Shown here: in pieces, positions 47,459 through 55,705 of the stretch | Layout: the number at the start of each line of letters is the position of its first letter | How positions within the stretch are numbered: the first letter of the stretch is position 1 | Assembly: GCA_964394975.1 (NCBI GenBank) | Contig: CAYMZR010000002.1 | Coordinates: 11,395 to 75,394, forward strand | Source of the DNA: UBA11996 sp964394975 | GTDB lineage: Bacteria; Chloroflexota; Dehalococcoidia; Lucifugimonadales; UBA826 | Direction of reading: 5' to 3' | Length of the DNA stretch: 64,000 nucleotides | Notes under the pieces: generated by a model | Told to the model about the DNA's origin: nothing | The model's database searches: none | Seen by the model: the letters and a program-made list of their open reading frames with translations, nothing else | Position numbers and translations under genes: made by a program

Positions 47459-48487
47459 TTGAAAAGATCTTCATTATTGCTGATCTCCGGACTAATACTA
47501 TTGCTGATATTCGCATTGACCACCGATCTCGGAGAAATGTGGAGCACCTTTCATAATGCAAATTATCTGGTTCTTATACCAGGAATCGTAGCCTACTTCA
47601 TAGGAGTATGGTTCCGTACATTAAGATGGCAAGTGCTATTGCGAGGGATAAAAATTATCAATATGGGAACTTTGTTTCCGATAGTGGTAATCGGATACAT
47701 GGCAAACAACATACTCCCATTTCGGTTAGGAGAACTGGTAAGAGGATATTACCTCAAAAATAAAGAGGAAGTTTCAACAGCCACTGCGTTGAGCACAATA
47801 TTTATTGAGCGAATCATGGATGGTTTAGCTCTTATTGTAATCCTCATTGGGACCTCTGTATTTGTACCATTTGACGAAATCTTCACAAGATTGGCCAACA
47901 TGACCAAGATAAATGAGTTAATTTTGGTTGCACTTTTCACTTTGCCGTTTGCGATAGCATTCCTTCTATTGATAGCAATCGCTGTAAATGCTCAACAATC
48001 TCTAGATATCTTCACCAAACTAACTTTCCGTTTACCAAATAGCCTGGCATCAAAAATTAACCAATTTATGGAAGAGGTAATCACCGGGCTAAAATCTTTG
48101 ACGAGCTGGAAGATCACATGCAAAGCTTTGATTTTATCCTTCCCGATATGGATACTTGAAGCCATTCTATTTCATTCAGTTTTGATTAGTTTAAATATCA
48201 TCCCAAGCGGTACTAGCGTTTTACAGGTATTTTTCTCAGCCGCCAGTGTTACTGCTATAACTAACATTGGAGCATCGATTCCATCACTGCCAGGGGGAAT
48301 TGGATTATTTGAGTTATTAGCACGTGAGAGTCTGATGGTAATTGAAACAGTACGAGTTTCCAGATCAGAAGCTGCGGCTTTTGCTACCCTCACCCATTTT
48401 TGTTTAATACTGCCGATTGTTTTGTTAGGCCAGTTATTTCTATGGAATGATGGTCTCTCAATGAAAAAACTTCACCGTCAGATATAA
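47459..48487 (+). CDS. Lysylphosphatidylglycerol synthetase-like flippase-domain protein (UPF0104/AglD-like)
   Basis: A 342-residue protein with about eight membrane helices. The stretch NNILPFRLGELVRGYYL near residue 82 and PSLPGGIGLFE near 280 are typical of the lysylphosphatidylglycerol synthetase transmembrane family (UPF0104). Here the domain is alone, without the aminoacyl transferase, as in proteins that move or modify lipid-linked sugars. The TTG start has AAGGA about 8 bases upstream. It lies within the glycosylation-like cluster. Confidence 0.85.
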   Translation: MKRSSLLLISGLILLLIFALTTDLGEMWSTFHNANYLVLIPGIVAYFIGVWFRTLRWQVLLRGIKIINMGTLFPIVVIGYMANNILPFRLGELVRGYYLKNKEEVSTATALSTIFIERIMDGLALIVILIGTSVFVPFDEIFTRLANMTKINELILVALFTLPFAIAFLLLIAIAVNAQQSLDIFTKLTFRLPNSLASKINQFMEEVITGLKSLTSWKITCKALILSFPIWILEAILFHSVLISLNIIPSGTSVLQVFFSAASVTAITNIGASIPSLPGGIGLFELLARESLMVIETVRVSRSEAAAFATLTHFCLILPIVLLGQLFLWNDGLSMKKLHRQI

Positions 48488-48516
48488 ACTCAACCAAATA
48501 GGCAAAAAGAGGACAC

Positions 48517-49836
48517 ATGAAATTTGGGATTATAGGAGCTGGAGCCACAGGATTGGCAGCCGCCTACGATCTTTCTCGTAAGGGTCACCAGGTTAAAATC
48601 TTTGAGTCTTCTGATTTCATTGGTGGACATGCTTCAACTTTTGAAATCGCAGGGGCTGAACTTGAAAAGGGATATCATCATTGGTTCACAAATGATGCAG
48701 ACATACTTTCCTTAATAAATGAAATTGGACTGCGCGAAATTATTGAATGGTTCCCTTCCAGCGTAGGAACCTACCAGAATGGCCAAATTTATGATTTTCT
48801 TACTCCCTTGGACCTAATGAAATTCAGCCCTCTCAGTTTATTGAATAGAGTGAAAATGGGCCTATCATCACTGAAAATAAGATACATAAAAGAATGGCAA
48901 TACCTCGAATCCATATCTGCAAAAGAATGGTTAACTCAAAACACCAATCAAGAAATTTATGATTCATTTTGGCAACCAATGTTACGTGGCAAATTTGGGG
49001 AGGAAAACCACGATAAAATAAGTATGGCGTGGATATGGGGAAAAATGACCACACGATTTGCCTCTAGAAAAAACCTCCTTGCAAAGGAAGTTTTGGGCTA
49101 TCCCCGAGGAAGTTTCTCTCACCTATTTCGAAAATTAGCTGAATCCTGTGAGGCCAATGAAGCTGAATTTTTTTTGTCCAGCCGGGTCAATAGAATAAAA
49201 GGGTTGGATTCTGGGCAGATTTCGATGTCAATTGGGCATCCAGAATCGGAAGAAATTTTTGACGCTGTCATAGCCTCAACCCCGTCCCAGATTTTCAACC
49301 GTGTCACAGAAGGGCTTTCAGAAAAATACAGAACTAAGCTTTTAAACATAAAATACATGGCTGCAGTATTAATAATCCTTGTAATGGATCATCCTCTGTC
49401 CGATGTATATTGGCTGAACATAGCTGATAGATCTATACCATTCATAGGAGTCATCGAACATACAAACTTGGTAGGATCAGAAATCTATGGAAACAACCGG
49501 ATAGTCTATCTATCAAACTATTTGGCAGAAACCGACCCGCTTTACATAATGAGTGATGAAGAATTGTTTAATATCTACCTACCCCACTTAAAAAAAATAA
49601 ATCCGAAATTCGATCGTGACTGGGTAAAAGAATATCATCACTATAAGATCCCGAATGCTCAACCTGTAGTCGATACAAACTACAGCAAAAATATACCCGA
49701 CCATGAAACTGGAATTCAAAATCTCTACCTAGCAAACACCTCGCAAGTTTACCCTCAAGATAGAGGCACAAATTACAGCGTTGCTATGGGTAGAAAAATG
49801 GCAGCTTTAGCTTTGCAAAATCTTAAAATAAAATGA
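48517..49836 (+). CDS. FAD-dependent amine oxidase-like oxidoreductase
   Basis: A 439-residue flavoprotein with the FAD dinucleotide motif GAGATGLAAAYDLSRKGH at the start and a closing FAD motif near YPQDRGTNYSVAMGRKMA. It belongs to the amine oxidase/protoporphyrinogen oxidase superfamily. Related proteins in glycan clusters may act on sugars or polyprenols (UDP-galactopyranose-mutase-like proteins share the fold). The substrate is unknown. AGAGGA precedes the ATG; the gene lies 29 bases after the UPF0104 gene. Confidence 0.82.
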   Translation: MKFGIIGAGATGLAAAYDLSRKGHQVKIFESSDFIGGHASTFEIAGAELEKGYHHWFTNDADILSLINEIGLREIIEWFPSSVGTYQNGQIYDFLTPLDLMKFSPLSLLNRVKMGLSSLKIRYIKEWQYLESISAKEWLTQNTNQEIYDSFWQPMLRGKFGEENHDKISMAWIWGKMTTRFASRKNLLAKEVLGYPRGSFSHLFRKLAESCEANEAEFFLSSRVNRIKGLDSGQISMSIGHPESEEIFDAVIASTPSQIFNRVTEGLSEKYRTKLLNIKYMAAVLIILVMDHPLSDVYWLNIADRSIPFIGVIEHTNLVGSEIYGNNRIVYLSNYLAETDPLYIMSDEELFNIYLPHLKKINPKFDRDWVKEYHHYKIPNAQPVVDTNYSKNIPDHETGIQNLYLANTSQVYPQDRGTNYSVAMGRKMAALALQNLKIK

Positions 49837-49901
49837 ATTGTCCGAGTAAGGCCCCTATGATATGCTTGTGACAATTTTTACAAAGATCAGGATAGGCATC
49901 T

Positions 49902-50390
49902 TTGACAACCGAAAAAGACAATCTCAGGATTAGTATTAAAGAGGCCATTGATTCTCAAAAACGGCCTACTGTCACTGTATTATCATCTTTGCTAGCAATT
50001 CAGGACTCAATAGGTTACATCCCTGACGAGGCAATAGAAGAAGTAGCAGTTCACTCCAACACCTCAATTAATTCTGTATTTGGAGTGGCCTCCTTTTACC
50101 CTAATTTCAGATTTACACCGCCGGGAGAACATTCAGTCGAAGTCTGCTGGGGACCCACCTGCCACCTGAAAGGATCTACTGAAATATTGGAATCAGTTCT
50201 TGCCAAACTAGGCTTGGCGTCAGAAGGTGACACCGAAGACGGCAAGGTGTCATTCAGATTCAATACATGCCTAGGGGCTTGTTCACAGGCTCCAGTTTTG
50301 AGTGTCGACCATGAATTATACGGAAAAATTGATCCGGGAATGGCCGCTAAATTATTAGGCGATCTTGATCAAAAAGACACAACCCACTGA
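49902..50390 (+). CDS. nuoE: NuoE-like 2Fe-2S subunit
   Basis: A 162-residue thioredoxin-like ferredoxin, homologous to the 24-kDa subunit of Complex I and to HymA/FdhC. It has a 2Fe-2S cluster with CWGPTC and CLGAC. The TTG start has AGGATAGG 5 bases upstream, and TTGTCC/TATGCT with a 17-base spacer at 49838-49866 is a possible promoter. It is the first of four genes encoding a soluble NAD(P)H-linked complex. Confidence 0.9.
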   Translation: MTTEKDNLRISIKEAIDSQKRPTVTVLSSLLAIQDSIGYIPDEAIEEVAVHSNTSINSVFGVASFYPNFRFTPPGEHSVEVCWGPTCHLKGSTEILESVLAKLGLASEGDTEDGKVSFRFNTCLGACSQAPVLSVDHELYGKIDPGMAAKLLGDLDQKDTTH

Positions 50391-50406
50391 CAGGCCAAAG
50401 TAGTCA

Positions 50407-52155
50407 ATGAATTACGAAGAAATTGCCTCTAACGCTAAAACTGAATGGGACAACATGACTAATGGCAGAGTCCCTTTGATTAGAATCGGTACGGCCATGT
50501 GTGGACACGCTGCTGGTGCTTTCAGAGTCTTAGACACGTTGAAAAAACATATTGCTGAAAAGGAAATAGAAGCCAATATACAAGAAGTTGGATGCCTTGG
50601 TCTTTGCTATGCTGAGCCTCTTATAGACATAAAAAAGCCGAATAAATCAAGGCTTTTCTTCAACAACGTAACCCCTGAAGATGTTGGTGAAATAATTGAC
50701 GAGTATTTAGTCGCTAATGGATACCCAAAAGAAAAAATTTTCGGGTATATCGGAAACGAAGGGCCGGTCAACGATGAAGCTTCTCTTGAATCAATGCCAT
50801 GCCTGAAGCTCCAAAACAGAATAGCGCTTAGAAATGCGGGACACACATCGCCGTATGACATAAACCAATACATAGCCAATGGTGGCTACAGCGGGCTACA
50901 TAAGGCGCTGTCCAATATGTCTCCCTCAGACGTTATAGACGAAGTAAAAAACTCAGGACTTAGAGGACGAGGAGGAGCTGCATTCCCAACAGGTGTGAAA
51001 TGGAGTTTCTTGGTAGGGTCTCCAGGCCCAACCAAATACATCTTATGCAATTGCGAAGAGGGAGATCCAGGTGCTTATAATGACAAAGGAATATTAGAGA
51101 GCGATCCACATACCTTGCTGGAGGGACTCGCTATTGCTGGATACGCCACTGGAGCATCCAATGGAATAGTTTTCATAAGACATGGACATGATGGACCAAT
51201 TGATAGAACTGAAAAAGCTATCGAGCAAGCTTACGAATCCGGTTTACTAGGAAAAAATATCTTAGGAACAGATTTTAGCTTCGATATAGAGGTGGCTCTA
51301 ACTGGTGAATCTTATGTTGCCGGTGAAGAAACAGCTCTAATGGAAGCCGTAGAAGGCAAAAGATCTATGCCCAGATACCGGCCTCCATTTCCTGCAGCGT
51401 TCGGAGTTTGGGGAAAGCCAAGCAACATTAACAATGTCAAATCCTTGTCGTATGCCCCAGAAATAATCTCAAAGGGAGCAGACTGGTTTTCTTCCATTGG
51501 TGTCAATCAAAGCACTGGCACTGCAATAGTATGTCTAAGTGGAGATGTAAACAGGCCAGGCCTCTATGAAGTGCCTATGGGATTGACTCTAGGAGAAGTT
51601 ATAGATGACTTGGGAGGTGGTGTGAGTGACGGCGGCCAACTAAAACTCCTGCAGACAGGAGGGCCTTTAGGGGGGGTGTTAGGCCCAGATAGTAAGGATA
51701 TTCATATAGATTTTGACGAAATGCGAAGCGCAGGTGCTATATTTGGATCTGGTGGAATAATTGTTGGAAGCAATAGGGTTTGTGCTGTCGATTTGACCAG
51801 AATACTAGTCGCCTTCTGCCAATTTGAATCTTGCGGAAAATGCTTTCCGTGCAGATTAGGGATGGAACATTTACTAGAAATTGTAGAAAGAATATCGAGC
51901 TACCGCAGCAAACCAGGTGATATGGATCTAATGAAAAGCGTCGGCGGAACAATGGAAGCCGGTTCACTTTGCGGACATGGCCAATTAGGTTTTGGGCCTA
52001 TCCGATCTGCTATCACACATTTCGAAGAGGATTTCAGATTACATATAGAGGAAAGCAGATGCCCAACAGGCAGCTGCGATCGTTCAAAAATCGTACCAAA
52101 AAATACCCGGCCATATGCTGCTGACCACGTAATTGGAGAGTACCATGTCAGATAA
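50407..52155 (+). CDS. nuoF: NuoF-like NADH-binding flavoprotein subunit
   Basis: A 582-residue subunit with an N-terminal thioredoxin-like domain (three cysteines only visible: C32, C63, C67), the NADH/FMN domain (GLRGRGGAAFPTG, NCEEGDPGAYND, YVAGEETALMEA), an SLBB domain and a 4Fe-4S site (FESCGKCFPCRLG). The C-terminal extra ferredoxin domain found in HydB-type subunits is absent. It should transfer electrons between NADH and the iron-sulfur chain. It overlaps the next gene by 11 bases. Confidence 0.92.
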   Translation: MNYEEIASNAKTEWDNMTNGRVPLIRIGTAMCGHAAGAFRVLDTLKKHIAEKEIEANIQEVGCLGLCYAEPLIDIKKPNKSRLFFNNVTPEDVGEIIDEYLVANGYPKEKIFGYIGNEGPVNDEASLESMPCLKLQNRIALRNAGHTSPYDINQYIANGGYSGLHKALSNMSPSDVIDEVKNSGLRGRGGAAFPTGVKWSFLVGSPGPTKYILCNCEEGDPGAYNDKGILESDPHTLLEGLAIAGYATGASNGIVFIRHGHDGPIDRTEKAIEQAYESGLLGKNILGTDFSFDIEVALTGESYVAGEETALMEAVEGKRSMPRYRPPFPAAFGVWGKPSNINNVKSLSYAPEIISKGADWFSSIGVNQSTGTAIVCLSGDVNRPGLYEVPMGLTLGEVIDDLGGGVSDGGQLKLLQTGGPLGGVLGPDSKDIHIDFDEMRSAGAIFGSGGIIVGSNRVCAVDLTRILVAFCQFESCGKCFPCRLGMEHLLEIVERISSYRSKPGDMDLMKSVGGTMEAGSLCGHGQLGFGPIRSAITHFEEDFRLHIEESRCPTGSCDRSKIVPKNTRPYAADHVIGEYHVR

Positions 52156-54820
52156 GGTTAACCTCACAATAGACGGAGTAGAAGTCCAAGCAGAGCCAGG
52201 CAGCATGATAATACAAGCTGCAATGGATAATGGTATGTACATACCATATCTATGCTATTACCCTGGAATGAAACCTTATGGAGCTTGCAGAATGTGCGTA
52301 GTAAAGGCAGAAGCTCCTACCCCAGACGGCAGCTATCGACCCTTGCCCGGCAGCCCAGCCTCATGCACAACCCCCATATCTGAAGGCATGAGAGTCGAAA
52401 CAAACGCCGAGGATACCGTCGGGCTTCGGAAAGGAATAATGGAACTGCTCATATCAGAACATCCCCATGGTTGCCTTAATTGTCACCGAATAGAACTTTG
52501 TGGCCCAACTGATGTTTGTCTTAGGCATGTTTCAGTTAACGATCGGTGTGTAACATGCCCAAAAAACGAAAGATGTGAATTAAAAGATACTGTGAGGTAT
52601 ATGGAAATGGAGCTTACCACTCCGCTTACGTATAACAATCGGCATCTCCCGTTAGAAGTCAAAGATCCTTTTTGGGACATGGACATGAATTTATGCATAG
52701 TATGTTCCAGATGTGTCAGGGCATGCGACGAGGTCAGAGGAGACAGTGCCATCACCCTAAAAGAGCGGTCTGGCAGAAGTATAATTGGTACAGCAGCAGG
52801 AACCTCTCTGCTCGAGTCCGGATGCGAATTCTGTGGCGCATGCATAGATGTCTGTCCTACTGGAGCAATTGTGGAGAGAGAGTACAAATGGGACAAAGCG
52901 GTTGAGCAGGTCTCAACCACCTGCCCTCATTGCCCAGTCGGATGTCAATTAGATCTTGATGTCAACAAAAGAAACAAGGTAGTACGATCTATACCAAACC
53001 GTCACGCTGAAGCGAATATGGGTATGGCTTGCTTCAAAGGTAAATTCGGGTTGGACTTTGTTAACAAAAGAAATAGACTCAAAAAACCCATGCTCCGTAG
53101 AAATTCAGAACTCAAAGAAGTTACGTGGCCTGAAGCTTTGGATTTTCTATCTGAAAAGTTGGACGGTTATACAAATGACGATTATGCCTTAATAGGTTCT
53201 ACAAGAGGAACTAATGAGGATAATTATGTCGCACAAAAATTTGCACGAAGAGTGATGAAGTCAAACAACATTAATGTTTCATCGAATTCAAGAACTAAAT
53301 TAGTGTCTGCTCTACAAAGTGCCATCGGTGACGACTCCGCCACCAACACAATATGGAGTCTACTAAATTCAGAGGTGATCCTACTCGTATCAGCCAACAT
53401 CACAGAAGAGCAAAACGTTGCTTCAGTCCCAATAAAACAGGCCATAGCAAAAGGTTCAAAGCTAATTGTCATTGACCAAAGAGAGACAGAGCTTACTCGG
53501 TATGCTACAAAATGGATTCGCCCTTTTGTTAATTCAGAATCTAACCTTATTGGCGGGCTCCTTAGGAGCATCCTAGATCAATCCTTAGAAGACCATGACT
53601 TCGCTAAGGAACATTGTGAAGGCTATGATGAATTCCGCAATTCTCTCTGGAATTTTGATCTCGTAAAAGTGAGTGCTCAAACCGGAATACCTCAAGAAGA
53701 AATAACTGAGCTAGCTCAGTTATTTGGCAAATCGGAATCATCATCAATACTATATGGGTTAGAAACAGTCTCTGAAGAGTATGTAGATCCCACAGTTAAA
53801 TCCCTTGTCAATCTAGCTCTTGTTACAGGAAACATAGGGAAAAAATCCGGCGGTATATACCCTCTGTATGGTGGGGCAAACCAGCAGGGGGCTAAAGATA
53901 TGGGCTGTGTACCTGACTTTTTGCCAGGACATAAACCGGTGGACGCCCCAGGTTTAAATTTAGATGAAATATCGAACGCCTGTTCATCTGGAAAGATAAA
54001 AGCCTTACATCTGATTGGTGATGAACTTTTCCACAACACCCACGAGCGACAGAATTTTTTGAAAAAGATAAAACACCTAGAGCTTTTAGTCGTTCACGAA
54101 AGTTTTGAAAGCGACATAACGAGAATGGCGGATGTTGTACTACCCTCAGCTGTCTTCGCAGAAAAAAACGGCACGTACACAAATATGGAAGGGAGGGTTC
54201 ACCGACTCAGAGCCGCCATAGGACCGGCCGGAGATGAAGATGAAGATTGGAGAATATTATCGCAATTAGCGGCGAGATTGGGATCAAATGAACTTTCCTA
54301 TTCTTCCTATGAAGAGATTCAGACGGAGATAACACAAGAGGTAGATTCTTACAAAAATGTTCCAGTTGAAAACCTTGGAACGGCAGGACACATTAGGAAA
54401 ATAGAATCAAAAAAGCGTTACCTTTTTTCACCTCTTGAATTCACTAAAAATGAAGAACCTGAAGTCGATGATAAATATCCACTCGTTTTTGCTCCAGGCA
54501 GAGTTTTATTCGACGCTGACAGAGACGCAGGTATAGTGACTGAGAATGACCAAAACACCATAACAAGAACGGAAATCATTGAAATGAATAGAAAGGATGC
54601 TGAGGAAGCAGGAATTTCAGAAGGAGACACCGTTAAAATACAGGGGGAAAGTTTCGAACTAACAGGAAATGCCCATCTCAACGGCCTGCATTCAGGAATG
54701 GTGGCCACCACCACCCTGTTTGGCTCTTTAATAGCATCTTTGAATAACAGTACAGAACCAGATCCAATGACTAAAATAGGAAATCTCAGGCTTTGCAAAG
54801 TGCGGGTCGAAAAAGTTTAA
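52145..54820 (+). CDS. NuoG/formate dehydrogenase alpha-like iron-sulfur molybdopterin-fold subunit
   Basis: An 891-residue protein from ATG 52145 (GGAGAG 4 bases upstream). N-terminal 2Fe-2S ferredoxin (CRMC), a His-Cys3 4Fe-4S domain (HPHGCLNCH onward), two 4Fe-4S motifs (CIVCSRCVRAC, CEFCGACIDVC) and a molybdopterin domain with its own cluster (TTCPHCPVGC) lead to a molybdopterin fold like FDH. ALVTGNIGKKSGG and QQGAKDMG support the FDH group. At the position of the catalytic Cys/Sec (residues ~372-385) it reads NNINVSSNSRTKLV, without Cys. It may therefore be an electron-transfer subunit. Confidence 0.85.
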   Translation: MSDKVNLTIDGVEVQAEPGSMIIQAAMDNGMYIPYLCYYPGMKPYGACRMCVVKAEAPTPDGSYRPLPGSPASCTTPISEGMRVETNAEDTVGLRKGIMELLISEHPHGCLNCHRIELCGPTDVCLRHVSVNDRCVTCPKNERCELKDTVRYMEMELTTPLTYNNRHLPLEVKDPFWDMDMNLCIVCSRCVRACDEVRGDSAITLKERSGRSIIGTAAGTSLLESGCEFCGACIDVCPTGAIVEREYKWDKAVEQVSTTCPHCPVGCQLDLDVNKRNKVVRSIPNRHAEANMGMACFKGKFGLDFVNKRNRLKKPMLRRNSELKEVTWPEALDFLSEKLDGYTNDDYALIGSTRGTNEDNYVAQKFARRVMKSNNINVSSNSRTKLVSALQSAIGDDSATNTIWSLLNSEVILLVSANITEEQNVASVPIKQAIAKGSKLIVIDQRETELTRYATKWIRPFVNSESNLIGGLLRSILDQSLEDHDFAKEHCEGYDEFRNSLWNFDLVKVSAQTGIPQEEITELAQLFGKSESSSILYGLETVSEEYVDPTVKSLVNLALVTGNIGKKSGGIYPLYGGANQQGAKDMGCVPDFLPGHKPVDAPGLNLDEISNACSSGKIKALHLIGDELFHNTHERQNFLKKIKHLELLVVHESFESDITRMADVVLPSAVFAEKNGTYTNMEGRVHRLRAAIGPAGDEDEDWRILSQLAARLGSNELSYSSYEEIQTEITQEVDSYKNVPVENLGTAGHIRKIESKKRYLFSPLEFTKNEEPEVDDKYPLVFAPGRVLFDADRDAGIVTENDQNTITRTEIIEMNRKDAEEAGISEGDTVKIQGESFELTGNAHLNGLHSGMVATTTLFGSLIASLNNSTEPDPMTKIGNLRLCKVRVEKV

Positions 54821-54852
54821 GTAAGACCCACTAGAGAAAGACAGGAGTAAAA

Positions 54853-55602
54853 ATGGCGACCAGAAAATTCCCTCAAAAAGCACCATTGCAAGAAATTAAA
54901 ATAGTTCGAAGAGAAGATCACACTGAAGACTTATTTTTAATGTGGCTTGAAAAACCTGAAGGGTACAGCTTCAAACCAGGACAATATTGCACAATAGGGC
55001 ATGATGGTGTTGAAAGAGCCTATTCCATAGCATCCGCACCTCATGAAGAACTAATAGAACTATTCATAGAACTAGTTCCTGTTTCTGAAGGTGGTGTGCT
55101 CACACCAATGCTTTGGGACCTACATGAAGGAGACAAAGTAACAATACGGCCGCGTGCTAAGGGGATTTTTACGTTCAAAGATGAAAAGAAAAACCAATTT
55201 CTAGTTTCTACAGTAACAGGGGTGGTTCCCTATGTCAGTTTCCTCCGAGATTATATTAAGAACGGTAAGAGTGGCCACCATTTCTACGTACTAGAGGGAG
55301 CGAGTTACACAGATGAATTTGTTTACGACAAGGAATTTGAAGACTTAAGTGAGGAAAATCCTTCTCTCGTCACCTTTGTACCAACCATTAGCAGACCTGA
55401 TGAAGCCAAAAATTCTAAATGGTCTGGAGATACCGGTAGGGTGAATAATATAGTCAAAGATAAGCTTAACGAATTTAATTTAACCACCGATGACACTATG
55501 ATTTACGCATGCGGCCATCCAGGCATGATTGAAGACGTAAAGGAAAAAGTAACTGTCGACGGGTATGAATTCCTTGAAGAGCGCTTCTGGAAAGACGACT
55601 AA
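54853..55602 (+). CDS. Ferredoxin-NADP reductase
   Basis: A 249-residue FAD-dependent reductase with the flavin motif RAYSIASAP near residue 56 and an NADP-binding lobe with the final AGHPGMIEDV-type motif (ACGHPGMIEDVKEKV). The ribosome site is CAGGAG. It follows the NuoG-like gene after 32 bases and so is likely the fourth part of the unit, joining NADPH or a ferredoxin to the Nuo-like complex. Confidence 0.88.
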   Translation: MATRKFPQKAPLQEIKIVRREDHTEDLFLMWLEKPEGYSFKPGQYCTIGHDGVERAYSIASAPHEELIELFIELVPVSEGGVLTPMLWDLHEGDKVTIRPRAKGIFTFKDEKKNQFLVSTVTGVVPYVSFLRDYIKNGKSGHHFYVLEGASYTDEFVYDKEFEDLSEENPSLVTFVPTISRPDEAKNSKWSGDTGRVNNIVKDKLNEFNLTTDDTMIYACGHPGMIEDVKEKVTVDGYEFLEERFWKDD

Positions 55603-55705
55603 CGCTATTTAATACAAATTACCCGATTGTGTTTCAACTATGTAAATGCAATTACTGCCCTATTTTGGTTACAATGCTATTAATCACGTTTTGGACCTAT
55701 GCTTA

